39,174 nucleotides of DNA, taken from contig UQPB01000032.1 of the NCBI GenBank assembly GCA_900542835.1, forward strand, positions 1 through 39,174. Direction: 5' to 3'. The stretch comes from an uncultured Pelosinus sp. (GTDB lineage Bacteria > Bacillota > Negativicutes > Sporomusales > Acetonemataceae). Shown here in pieces: positions 7,749 to 15,335 of the stretch (position 1 is the stretch's first letter; the number at the start of each line of letters is the position of its first letter). Both the position numbers and the translations under genes were made by a program. The notes beneath the pieces are model-generated. The model was not told the origin of the DNA. It worked only from the letters and a program-made list of their open reading frames with translations, and searched no databases.

Positions 7749-7786
7749 GGCAAGGGCTGCGCCTGGGCGCGAGCCTTTGCCGAAGG
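7749..7786. terminator. Hairpin between convergent genes
   Basis: GGCAAGGGCT pairs with AGCCTTTGCC (one G-T pair) around a GC-rich loop between the Gate-domain gene and the minus-strand gene. There is no clear T-tract, so termination is only probable. Confidence 0.4.
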
Positions 7787-7810
7787 CGGCGCTTGCCGTG
7801 ACAGACGGCA

Positions 7811-8254
7811 TTACAGATCCTTGATCCGAACTATGTATTTGCCGCGGGCTTGCCAGTCAATCGCGACGGCCGGAGATTGCAGGGGGATTTCCCGGTACAT
7901 GTCCCGGTGCTTAATTGCCAGGCTGATTTGCTGGCTCAGGCAATCCTGACCGGGAAATAAATTGGTGTCCACCGCAAACGCCAGTGAGCCAAGGGGTTCG
8001 GGCAGCTCCAGCGGCTGTGAAGGGGCGGCCTCCAGCGCTGACAGACCTGCAGGCAGGTCGTCAAGCTGATAGCTCTGCTCGCGGCCAAAACCGGCCAGCC
8101 GTTTTTCCGGTAGAATCATGGCATTCAATTGAAATTCGTCATGGCCTCGCGATGAGTCTACCGTGCCGTTGGCACCGATCAGTGCGCTGCTAAAATAGCT
8201 GCCGGGGATAATGTCAACCGCGTGCTGGGTTTTCCATTCAAAGGTACAGTGCAT
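7811..8254 (-). CDS. Hypothetical protein, 147 residues
   Basis: I do not recognise this protein. It is soluble, without membrane helices or cysteine clusters. It begins MHCTFEWKTQHAVDI, has a Leu/Pro-rich centre (LSALEAAPSQPLELPEPLG) and ends in a beta-like AIDWQARGKYIVRIKDL. The start at 8254 is chosen because the complement shows GGGAGG 7 bases before the ATG; the frame stays open to 8395 without a better site. It reads against both neighbours, lying between the Gate-domain gene (convergent) and the RidA unit (divergent). Its start region faces the control region that contains operator-like palindrome 2. Confidence 0.62.
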   Translation of the reverse strand: MHCTFEWKTQHAVDIIPGSYFSSALIGANGTVDSSRGHDEFQLNAMILPEKRLAGFGREQSYQLDDLPAGLSALEAAPSQPLELPEPLGSLAFAVDTNLFPGQDCLSQQISLAIKHRDMYREIPLQSPAVAIDWQARGKYIVRIKDL

Positions 8255-8600
8255 TTTCTCGCCTCCCGCTAATAGTGCTGTATCGTATGCGGTGCGGCAA
8301 GGGAAGGTGTCAGAAAAAAATCGGATTAGTTGCAGGATTTTGCCTCGATGCGTAGAAATATCACCAATATATCGCTCATCAATTATGAGTAGCAAAAGTA
8401 AAGAATGACGCAGCGACTAAATTTTAAATGCAATGCTGTCGTGAAACTGCTACAGCCCCAACGGGCTTAAACAGTATAGAGTTTTGGCTGACAATTGCGC
8501 AGCAGGCAGCTGCCTTGCGACCAACAAAAGCGTGTTGGCGGGCAATCAGATTTGACTGGCGACTGTCTGAACTGCAGCTTATGTGAAAGGTGGAGATGAA
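8255..8600. other. Divergent control region with operator-like palindrome 2
   Basis: This 346-bp gap separates the minus-strand hypothetical gene from the RidA unit. It contains CTCAT-N5-ATGAG (8375-8389), nearly identical to the palindrome at 5390-5404, and the decamer ACGCAGCGAC (8408-8417), also present near the first copy. The 180 nt downstream contain GCCC/GGGC and GCAGGCAGCTGC-type hairpins and could form a leader. I found no promoter close to consensus, and no coding sequence in this gap. Confidence 0.5.
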
Positions 8601-9062
8601 ATGAGTTATGAAGACAAGGTCAGGGAACTGGGGCTGAATGTGCCTGAAGTGGCCAAGCCAGTGGCCGCGTATGTTCCGGCCGTTTGCTGCGACGGGTATG
8701 TGTACACGTCCGGCCAGATTCCGCTGGTAAAGGGGGAGGTGAAATATGTCGGCAAGCTGGGCAGGGAACTATCGGTTGCGGACGGCTACGAAGCCGCCAG
8801 GATTTGTGCTTTGAACTGCCTGGCCGCCATCCGCAGCGTAGCCGGCAGTCTCGACAATATTGACCGGGTTGTCAAGGTTGTTGGCTTTGTCAACAGCGCT
8901 GAAACATTTACCGAACAGCCGAAAGTCATAAACGGCGCATCAGAACTGATTGGCTCCGTGTTCGGCAAAGCCGGCGAGCACGCCCGCTCCGCTGTCGGTG
9001 TCGGTCAGCTGCCGCTGGGCGTAGCAGTGGAAGTCGAACTGATTGTCAAGTTGAAAAAATAA
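8601..9062 (+). CDS. RidA family (reactive enamine/imine deaminase) protein
   Basis: This 153-residue protein is a member of the RidA/YjgF/YER057c family, trimers that hydrolyse the unstable enamines or imines released by PLP enzymes and amine-oxidising flavoenzymes. The family arginine sits in HARSAVGVGQLPLGVAVEVE near the C-terminus, and the VYTSGQIPL segment near residue 40 is typical. The length and composition match the longer, about 153-residue subfamily rather than the classic 125-residue RidA. The ATG at 8601 follows AAGGTGGAG; a GTG at 8583 in frame lies before that site and is rejected. It is directly followed by a PLP enzyme and a flavoprotein, whose products it may detoxify or channel. 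That makes it the likely first gene of the catabolic unit. Confidence 0.88.
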   Translation: MSYEDKVRELGLNVPEVAKPVAAYVPAVCCDGYVYTSGQIPLVKGEVKYVGKLGRELSVADGYEAARICALNCLAAIRSVAGSLDNIDRVVKVVGFVNSAETFTEQPKVINGASELIGSVFGKAGEHARSAVGVGQLPLGVAVEVELIVKLKK

Positions 9063-9094
9063 GCAAATAGCGATAAAGTAGGAGGTAGGAAGAA

Positions 9095-10564
9095 ATGTCA
9101 AAACCCGTTTACAAATTTCAAATGTATCGTCAACTGCAGGCCAATATTGCCAGTATCTACGGTGACGCCCGCAAGGCTGCCGAGGAAATTGGCATTCCGG
9201 CTGAACTGAGAGGCAAATTCGGTCTGACCGGCGCTATCTCCGGCTGCCCGGCGCCGCTGCGCGATGATATTATGGAAGCCAGTGAGAAAGGGGCGCTGGA
9301 GGTCATTCCGTTGGCCAAGCTGGTGGATGAGATCCGGGAACTGGTCAAAAGCGTTTACGGCGACGAATATGACGCTGCGCCGGTTTCGACCTGCGAGGCC
9401 GGCCTCTGGGTTGCTTTCGACACTCTGTTCAGCCCGCCGATGATGGGACGGGGCGATAATTACCGCTCCCGCTATATCGCTCTCTATGAGAAGCATTTGC
9501 ACCATCAGGGCAGCTATGGGCGGCCGTTTCCCCCGAAGTACAAGGATATTCTGGCTGATCGCGGCTCAACCGCCGGTGAGCTGGGTTTTTACGGAAAACG
9601 TCAGAATAATCTGGATACAGTTATTGCGCCGCTGGCCGGTGCCCGCTATGATGTTCACGGGATCAAGTTTCATCCCGTCCCCCTGTTGACCGGCGTCGAT
9701 CCTGACGGATCCATCGACAATATCCGGCGCTATGCCGATATTCACCGTTCACAGCTGGCCGGCTTTACCAGTCTTGGTTATGAGACTCCCGGCTACGGTT
9801 ATGCGGTAAAGGATGCTGAAGGTACGCCGCTGCTGCAGAAAAAACTGGGTGAACTGGCCCATGAGATGAATTTGCCGTATGTTATTGACAATGCCTGGGG
9901 ACTTCCGTTTGTCGGCTGCAATCCGCTTAAGACCGGCGCGGACGCGATTGTGTATTCGATGGACAAGGCCACCGGCGCCGCGACCAGCGGTTTGATTATC
10001 GGCAGGGAAGACGTCATGGTGCCCATCCGCCGGGCGCTGGGGATGCATGGCGACCGTTACGGTACCACCGCCTCCTATGGCAAAGCCGCCTATGTCACCT
10101 TTGACGCCGGCAAGGAAGCGCTGCTGACGCAGATTCAGGCGCTGAAGGTGCTGCGCGATAATCCGGCCGTATTGACGAAACCGGTTGACGTGCTGGAGCA
10201 GATTGTTCGCGAAGAGTTTGCCAGCATCAAGCTGCCGGCTCACCTGAAGGACGGCATTCTGATCAGCAAGTCGTACAACTCGACCGCGGTAGAGGTCAAT
10301 TATGAAAAAACCTGGGCTAACGGCCAAATCGGCATTCCCATCTTTTCCATTGAAGATATGTATGCGGGGTCAAACATTTTCCAAACCGGCCTGGCGCAGA
10401 TGGGGGTTATTCCTACTGTTGCCTATGATGGCAATATTTATATTTCGCCGGGGCTGGGCACCTGCGACAAAAAAGGACAGGTCATTGAAGCCAATATGCG
10501 TTATGCCGTTAAAGCGCTGGTGCGGCTGATCGAAATTACGTGCAGCCATGCCGGCTTGATCTAG
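9095..10564 (+). CDS. Fold-type-I PLP-dependent enzyme, substrate unknown
   Basis: This 489-residue protein has the features of the aspartate-aminotransferase fold. Asp265 in YVIDNAWGLPF would pair with the pyridine nitrogen of PLP, and Lys291 in YSMDKATGAATSG is the likely Schiff-base lysine. The glycine-rich tail after the lysine is unlike ordinary aminotransferases and recalls lyases and the SelA/SepCysS-type groups. The large N-terminal part contains an unusual aromatic- and His-rich stretch (KHLHHQGSYGRPFPPKY, residues about 133-149). An AGGAGG site stands 9 bases before the ATG. It lies between RidA and a flavoprotein with short gaps, so it probably works on an amino acid in the same pathway as the cobalamin mutase. 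I cannot say whether it is a transaminase, lyase or thiolytic enzyme. Confidence 0.75.
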   Translation: MSKPVYKFQMYRQLQANIASIYGDARKAAEEIGIPAELRGKFGLTGAISGCPAPLRDDIMEASEKGALEVIPLAKLVDEIRELVKSVYGDEYDAAPVSTCEAGLWVAFDTLFSPPMMGRGDNYRSRYIALYEKHLHHQGSYGRPFPPKYKDILADRGSTAGELGFYGKRQNNLDTVIAPLAGARYDVHGIKFHPVPLLTGVDPDGSIDNIRRYADIHRSQLAGFTSLGYETPGYGYAVKDAEGTPLLQKKLGELAHEMNLPYVIDNAWGLPFVGCNPLKTGADAIVYSMDKATGAATSGLIIGREDVMVPIRRALGMHGDRYGTTASYGKAAYVTFDAGKEALLTQIQALKVLRDNPAVLTKPVDVLEQIVREEFASIKLPAHLKDGILISKSYNSTAVEVNYEKTWANGQIGIPIFSIEDMYAGSNIFQTGLAQMGVIPTVAYDGNIYISPGLGTCDKKGQVIEANMRYAVKALVRLIEITCSHAGLI

Positions 10565-10581
10565 CAAAGGAGGATTCGGCA

Positions 10582-11886
10582 GTGACAAAAAAAGTAGTCA
10601 TCAACGGCGGCGGCTGGGCGGGATGTGCGGCTGCGCTGGCGGCGCGGCAAGCCGGCGCCGAGGTGGAGTTGTTTGAACGCACCGATATGCTGCTGGGCAC
10701 GGGACTGGTCGGTGGAATTATTCGCAATAACGGACGTTTTTCCGCTACCGAGGAATTGATTGCCATGGGCGGCGGCGACCTGTTTGCGATTGCGGACAGT
10801 GTCGCCCGCCACCGCAATATCGAGTTCCCGGGGCATAAGCACGTCAGTCTGTACGACGTCGCGAAAATTGAGCCGGCGGTTAAGCAGGCGCTGGCAAGCG
10901 CCGGTGTCAAGCTGCACTTGAAAGCCCGGGTTAAAGATGTGGAGAAGACGGGTGATCGCATTACCGCCCTGGTGGCGGAACGGTTTGACGACAAGGCCCA
11001 GATCAGCGCCGCCGGCGACAGCTTTGTCGATACGTCGGGCACTGCCGGTCCTCAGGGCAATTGTACTAAATATGGCAACGGCTGTGCCATGTGCATCTTC
11101 CGCTGTCCGACTTTCGGGCCGCGGATGTCAATCGCCGGCAAAGCCGGCATCACCGAATTGATCGGCAAAAAGGCGGATGGTTCGTTTGGTGCCATGAGCG
11201 GCTCCTGCAAGCTGCATAAGGATTCCCTGTCAAAGGAGCTGGCTGAGCAGCTGGATAGAACCGGCGTAGCGATCGTTCCTATTCCCGCCAGCCTGCAGAA
11301 GGGAGCCGCCTCGCTGAGCCAGAAGGCCTGTCAGCAGTATGCGCTGCGGGAGTTCAATGATAATATTATTCTGCTTGATACCGGTCATGCGAAGCTAATG
11401 TCGGCCTATTATCCGCTGGCGATGCTGCGCCAGATCCCCGGCTTTGAAAACGCCCGCTTCGAGGACCCTTATGCCGGCGGCATTGGCAATTCCATGCGCT
11501 ATATCGGCATGTCGCCGCGCGACAACGCCTTGCAGGTTGAGGGACTGGCGAATGTGTTCTGCGGCGGTGAAAAAGCCGGCCTGCTGGTGGGGCATACCGA
11601 AGCGATTGTTACCGGTACACTGGCAGGGCACAATGCCGCCAGGAACGCCTTCGGCAAAGAACCGCTGCAGCTGCCCGTTTCGCTTGCCTGCGGCGATGCC
11701 ATCGCCTTTGTCAGGGAGAGCATGAAAACGGAAGACGGCATGGTCAAAAAATATACCTTCTCCGGGTCGATATACTTTGAGCGGATGCAGCGGCTTAATC
11801 TGTATACTACGGATGTGGCGGCAATTCAGGCGCGGGTGGCTGCGGCCGGCATGGCCGGCGTATTTGCCGAGCCTGTGCGGCGCTAG
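10582..11886 (+). CDS. FAD-dependent oxidoreductase with a four-cysteine cluster
   Basis: This 434-residue flavoprotein begins with a Rossmann FAD-binding motif (INGGGWAGCAAALAARQAG, residues 7-25, ending at the acidic ELFER). A C-terminal FAD-binding segment follows (VFCGGEKAGLLVGHTEAIV). The general shape recalls the GidA/TrmFO and FAD-dependent dehydrogenase families. Cys161, Cys168, Cys171 and Cys175 form C-x6-C-x2-C-x3-C, spacing that could hold an iron-sulphur cluster. The GTG start at 10582 is supported by AAAGGAGG 8 bases upstream; an earlier start would overlap the PLP gene. It probably oxidises an amino acid or a pathway intermediate, with RidA dealing with the imine. The substrate is unknown. 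An intrinsic terminator follows. Confidence 0.78.
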   Translation: MTKKVVINGGGWAGCAAALAARQAGAEVELFERTDMLLGTGLVGGIIRNNGRFSATEELIAMGGGDLFAIADSVARHRNIEFPGHKHVSLYDVAKIEPAVKQALASAGVKLHLKARVKDVEKTGDRITALVAERFDDKAQISAAGDSFVDTSGTAGPQGNCTKYGNGCAMCIFRCPTFGPRMSIAGKAGITELIGKKADGSFGAMSGSCKLHKDSLSKELAEQLDRTGVAIVPIPASLQKGAASLSQKACQQYALREFNDNIILLDTGHAKLMSAYYPLAMLRQIPGFENARFEDPYAGGIGNSMRYIGMSPRDNALQVEGLANVFCGGEKAGLLVGHTEAIVTGTLAGHNAARNAFGKEPLQLPVSLACGDAIAFVRESMKTEDGMVKKYTFSGSIYFERMQRLNLYTTDVAAIQARVAAAGMAGVFAEPVRR

Positions 11887-11943
11887 TTATACCGCCATGC
11901 CAGTCAACCCGGCAGGACTGGCGCGGCCTGTAGTCTGACGGCG

Positions 11944-11982
11944 AACGCAGAGAGCCGCTATCATACCGGTCTCTGCGTTTTT
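11944..11982 (+). terminator. Intrinsic terminator after the flavoprotein gene
   Basis: AACGCAGAGA (11944-11953) pairs with TCTCTGCGTT (11970-11979), with extra CCG/CGG pairing inside, and ends in TTTTT (11978-11982). Confidence 0.8.
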
Positions 11983-12009
11983 GCCGGCCGGGAACGGATG
12001 CTTTAATAC
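11981..12009 (+). promoter_or_regulatory. Promoter of the mutase genes (candidate)
   Basis: TTGCCG (11981-11986), a 17-bp spacer and TAATAC (12004-12009) directly abut the preceding terminator. Transcription of the mutase pair would start about 30 bp before the first gene. No cobalamin riboswitch is recognisable here. Confidence 0.5.
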
Positions 12010-12046
12010 CGGCTGGCGTTGCCGCCGGTTTGCGGGGGGAGGAGCA

Positions 12047-12295
12047 ATGGCTGAAGCGCTAGGGCAGATTATGGACGCTTTGGATGTGGAGACGTTCTTT
12101 GTTTGTGCCAGCGAAGCGGAAGGCCGCGCCTATATGCTTGCGCTGCTCAGGCAATGGGGTCTCAAGGATGTGGATATTGTTTTTGCTCAATATGAAGGGC
12201 CTGGCGTAAGAGTACGCGGCCGGGCTTATGTCTACCGGCCGGCTGATAAATATCAGTGGCTGCTGGGGGAGGGGGACGCTGCATGCCGCGAGTAG
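12047..12295 (+). CDS. Small mutase subunit resembling the OraE/KamE dimerisation domain
   Basis: This 82-residue protein contains a predicted beta-alpha-beta unit. ETFFVCASEAEGRAYMLALL is followed by RQWGLKDVDIVF and GPGVRVRGRAYVY. From memory this matches the dimerisation domain that precedes the B12 domain in lysine 5,6-aminomutase KamE and inside ornithine 4,5-aminomutase OraE. There, a helix of the type AA..A.KMGLEE..V is followed by a similar strand pair. Here it is a separate gene whose last 13 bases overlap the start of the B12-domain gene, a sign of translational coupling and subunit partnership. The ATG at 12047 is preceded by GGGGGGAGGAG. If the homology is wrong, this is simply a small hypothetical partner of the mutase. 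No counterpart of OraS was recognised. Confidence 0.68.
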   Translation: MAEALGQIMDALDVETFFVCASEAEGRAYMLALLRQWGLKDVDIVFAQYEGPGVRVRGRAYVYRPADKYQWLLGEGDAACRE

Positions 12296-14097
12296 TCTTG
12301 GCGCCTCTCGACCCGGTGCATGATATTGGTTTGAAAATGATGGCCAGAGGCCTGGCTGATGCCGGTCACGACATCCTGCTGCTGGGTCCTGACTTGACAG
12401 CGGAAGAAATTATTGAACAGGTTGTAAAATACCAAACCGATACATTGCTGGTTGGACGCACGCTGGGCTACGGTGTCGCCGAACTGCTGGCCCGCTTTGT
12501 TGATCTGGCCGATGCCGCCGGTATTCGTGACCAGGTGAAAATCGGCATTGGCGGCATGGCGATCCGTCCGGAACTGGCGGCGGAACTCGGTTTTGACGCC
12601 GGCTTTGGCCCCGGCACGGAAGTGGAAGAAGTGCGCTGTTTCGTTGAAGGGCGTGAATTCAAGCCGGACTTGGGCCGGATCAAAAAGACCAAAAAGGATA
12701 TGACAAGCGGTTACAGCTACCGATACCGTCATGCCGGCATCGAGGCCAAGCTTGTCCGAATTACCGATCAGATTCTGGAATGGGTGAGCGGCAGATCGTC
12801 GCCCGGCGTCCGCCGCGCCAAGGTCCGCCACGAAATGTGGGATGTCGATGCATGGCGATCGCGCAGGGAGATGGGCGGGTTTAGCCGCGAGTATGTCAAA
12901 TACTGCGGTGAAATTCCCCGTAATTATTACGAGCAGGGAGAACTGCATCCGAAAACGCGTCGTTTTACCATTGCAGAGGTGCGCAAGTTTGAAGCCTACC
13001 TGCAGGAACTTAAAGGCCGCATGAGTGTAAAAAAGCTGCAGCACAGCCGCAGCGCGCCGCTGGTGTTCAATCAGTATGGAACAGGCTGTCCGTTTATGGA
13101 TATCGGTCATGTTGTTGCCAGCCAGGCCTGGGGGGCAGACGGGGTGGTTCATTTCGATCCTTCCTGGGGCGCCCGGACAGAGGGGCTGATGGATGGTTTT
13201 CTGACGCATCAGGAAGACGGTACGGTAATTACCCCGGCAAATTTGAATCGGATTCACTCTTCGCTTGAGCCGTCCTGCTTGTGGCAGGTCAGGGCGCACC
13301 GCGGTCTGAATACGCCGGAAACGGTGGTGCTGGCTGGAAAGCTGGGGGCGGATCTGACAAAAATCAATATTTGTTATGGCGCTCTGGGGGCGGGAACCGA
13401 TCCTGCCAGGATGACGGTGGATGGCTATCATTCCATCCTGTACGCCAAATCCTATCAACTGCCGTTTGATGTAGTCACCAATGAGGAACTGGCTGGTGTG
13501 CCGGCGCACAAGGCGTTTGCCGGCATGCTCATTGTCGCCGCCCTGGCAGTCCGGCTGGGAGCGCGGCCAATTCTACAGCCGCTGTTTGCCTATTCGCCGG
13601 AGGCAATGCTGCGCGGGGCTATGGAGGATAACTATATCGACTTTAATGCGGCTAAGATTTATGCTTTGCGCGGCATTATCGATGCGCCGATCTGGCCGGG
13701 CGCGCCGATCGGTTTTTTAACCCACACCGAAGACCGCGTACAGTCGGCGATGACAACCGCCCTGCATGCCGGACTGGCGATGTCGCTGGGAGTGGATGCG
13801 ATTTCCATTGCTTCCACTGATGAGGCCTATTCAGGCGGCCCGATCACCGCGCCGGCGAAAATCGATACGCTGCGGGCGGTAGCGGAAGGATTTCGCTTTT
13901 TTGGTCAGGCGGCAATCGCGCCAACCGAAAAAGCCGGGCTGATGGCGGCGGAGATGACCGATCAGATTGAGGCGGTACTGGAGCGGGTAGTGCAGTGCGG
14001 CGATTTTGTCACCGCACTGCATCAGGGCTGCCTGGGCAGCCGTGAAGACGGAGCGTATCCCGGGCGGGCCGGCCGGGATACGGTGGAACAAGACTAA
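12283..14097 (+). CDS. Cobalamin-dependent mutase: N-terminal B12 domain fused to TIM barrel
   Basis: This 604-residue protein has two parts. Residues 1-125 form a B12-binding Rossmann domain: LDPVHDIGLKM at the cobalt-ligand loop, IRDQVKIGIGG and LGFDAGFGPGT. It resembles KamE/OraE most closely. After a helical linker, residues about 265-550 look like a TIM-barrel mutase domain (TGCPFMDIGH, ADGVVHFDPSWG, ICYGALGAGTDPARMT, LQPLFAYSPEAM). OraE has the order barrel, dimer domain, B12; here it is dimer domain as a separate gene, then B12, then barrel. His13 is the expected cobalt ligand, but the usual D-x-H-x-x-G reads D-x-x-H-x-x-G. The family's PLP-binding lysine about 11 residues after the histidine is absent. 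The reaction is therefore a radical 1,2-rearrangement of an unknown substrate. Confidence 0.8.
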   Translation: MPRVVLAPLDPVHDIGLKMMARGLADAGHDILLLGPDLTAEEIIEQVVKYQTDTLLVGRTLGYGVAELLARFVDLADAAGIRDQVKIGIGGMAIRPELAAELGFDAGFGPGTEVEEVRCFVEGREFKPDLGRIKKTKKDMTSGYSYRYRHAGIEAKLVRITDQILEWVSGRSSPGVRRAKVRHEMWDVDAWRSRREMGGFSREYVKYCGEIPRNYYEQGELHPKTRRFTIAEVRKFEAYLQELKGRMSVKKLQHSRSAPLVFNQYGTGCPFMDIGHVVASQAWGADGVVHFDPSWGARTEGLMDGFLTHQEDGTVITPANLNRIHSSLEPSCLWQVRAHRGLNTPETVVLAGKLGADLTKINICYGALGAGTDPARMTVDGYHSILYAKSYQLPFDVVTNEELAGVPAHKAFAGMLIVAALAVRLGARPILQPLFAYSPEAMLRGAMEDNYIDFNAAKIYALRGIIDAPIWPGAPIGFLTHTEDRVQSAMTTALHAGLAMSLGVDAISIASTDEAYSGGPITAPAKIDTLRAVAEGFRFFGQAAIAPTEKAGLMAAEMTDQIEAVLERVVQCGDFVTALHQGCLGSREDGAYPGRAGRDTVEQD

Positions 14098-14106
14098 AGC
14101 AGCGGT

Positions 14107-14784
14107 TTATTCAACAAACCAAAAAGCTGAGCGGGCTTTGCTGCCGTAAGGGATTGCCTTCAGCGACCGCTGCAGCGCCAGCGGATCGCTGCTGATGAAT
14201 AGCAGCAGGTCAGCGTCAGGGCGAGGCCGGCCACTGATGGGCAATACAGATACGCTGGCGGCTTTACGCCTGAAGCCGTCGGCTAAAACGGAAGCTAGCG
14301 CCAGTAAAGCATTGTCTGTTATAATCTGAATAGACTGTCCTTGGGGTCGCTGCAAATGAATCGCGTCGCGGCCGAAGACATTGCCGCCGGCGGTGATCTT
14401 CAGTTGAACCTGCGGCAGTAGCGCCACGGCGCCGCTGGCTGCGGCGTAAAGCAGCTGCTTGTCGGGATAGACAGCGAGAACGGTAGCAGACACCGAATCC
14501 CGATCCTGCTGGCTCAGGCTGAGCTGCAGTCCGGGAACCGCGGCGCCGCTGTCCTTCCATTGAATAACCAGGCCGCTGTAAGCGGTGTGGGGAAATATGG
14601 CGATGATCTGATCATGGCCGGCCGTTGGCTGTGCGTCTTCCCAGCGATGTTTTTCATAAATACATGTTCCCGGATAATCACATTGGCAGATTTCTTTTCC
14701 CATCAGCAGGCTGCAACAGCGGCAATGCCCGATATCGGCCAGGACACAGGGGCAGGCGTCGCGGGCCAGTTCTTCGCAAATCAT
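14107..14784 (-). CDS. Cysteine-rich hypothetical protein, possible redox or metal protein
   Basis: This 225-residue protein carries nine cysteines in its first 41 residues (positions 3, 11, 13, 21, 23, 24, 33, 35 and 41), including the segments CPC, CRCC and CQCDYPGTC. That density points to iron-sulphur or zinc binding. The remainder alternates short strands and helices (GLQLSLSQQDRDSVSATVLAV, NVFGRDAIHL). It could be a degenerate electron-transfer-subunit or ferredoxin-reductase fold, but I cannot prove it. The start at 14784 has a GGAGGG site 5 bases upstream on the complement. It is the only minus-strand gene within the mutase cluster, ending 10 bp from the mutase stop and diverging from the next gene. 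Confidence 0.68.
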   Translation of the reverse strand: MICEELARDACPCVLADIGHCRCCSLLMGKEICQCDYPGTCIYEKHRWEDAQPTAGHDQIIAIFPHTAYSGLVIQWKDSGAAVPGLQLSLSQQDRDSVSATVLAVYPDKQLLYAAASGAVALLPQVQLKITAGGNVFGRDAIHLQRPQGQSIQIITDNALLALASVLADGFRRKAASVSVLPISGRPRPDADLLLFISSDPLALQRSLKAIPYGSKARSAFWFVE

Positions 14785-14869
14785 GATATCCCTCCGTGCG
14801 TTATTTCCTTCATGGTATGCGCCTACAGGCGCAAGGGTGCGCGCGAAGGAGTGAGAGGAGATCGTTTAA

Positions 14870-15313
14870 ATGGCCAATGATCCCTATAAGAGCGGAAAAT
14901 TCAGCCGCAGTCCCTATGCCAAAAAAGCTGCTGCCGGCGGTCCGCTGATCGCTATTCTTGACGGCTGGCTGGAAGACAGGGGTCTGGCGCTGATCGCCCC
15001 CATTTCCCGCTGTATTCAAAAGGATGAAGTGCATGAGCTGATTGTCACTGATGAAGCGGACGCACAGCCGGGCGCGCGTGTTGACCGCATTGCCTACCTG
15101 GGATTTTTCGCCGCTGCGCAAAGCGGGGTACTAGTGGCAGGCGATGATGTTTTTATCGACGGGCGGCTGCTGGGACAGCTTGCCGGCTTTGATGAGACGC
15201 ATATGCCCAATCATTTGAATATTGTCATTCGTGCCGCCGTCAGAAACAGCGGTGTGGAACTGGGAGCGGAGCCGGGCTGGCAGGTGCTGTTCAAACTGGC
15301 GGACAGCAACTAA
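14870..15313 (+). CDS. Conserved-looking hypothetical protein, 147 residues
   Basis: I do not recognise this family with confidence. The protein is soluble. It begins with a basic MANDPYKSGKFSRSPYAKK tail, then a predicted beta-rich domain (LIAILDGWLEDRGLALIAPIS, IAYLGFFAAAQSGVLVAGDD, LLGQLAGFDETHMPNHLNIVI). A single conserved-looking FDETHMPNH segment could bind a metal. GAGGAG lies 9 bases before the ATG. It is the first of four plus-strand genes (this, regulator, reactivase, permease) and is divergent from the cysteine-rich gene. Its place between the mutase and the mutase reactivase suggests an accessory role in the same pathway. Confidence 0.68.
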   Translation: MANDPYKSGKFSRSPYAKKAAAGGPLIAILDGWLEDRGLALIAPISRCIQKDEVHELIVTDEADAQPGARVDRIAYLGFFAAAQSGVLVAGDDVFIDGRLLGQLAGFDETHMPNHLNIVIRAAVRNSGVELGAEPGWQVLFKLADSN

Positions 15314-15335
15314 ACTATTGCGGGGGAGTTAACAG

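Noticed and set aside
6977..7753. A long minus-strand open frame opposite the Gate-domain gene
   Set aside because: It mirrors a membrane protein with strong codon bias and shows no motif; the plus strand has a clear ribosome binding site and hydrophobic pattern.
11887..12046. A cobalamin riboswitch before the mutase genes
   Set aside because: I looked for the B12-box pattern and found only a terminator and a promoter; the gap is also too short for the aptamer.
12253..13509. A long minus-strand open frame (418 codons) opposite the mutase gene
   Set aside because: It is antisense to the strongly motif-bearing B12 mutase, rich in Arg, His and Gln, and has no domain or start signal; it reflects GC-biased codon use.
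14264..14560. A second minus-strand frame inside the cysteine-rich gene
   Set aside because: It is arginine-rich and out of frame with the better-supported 225-residue product.
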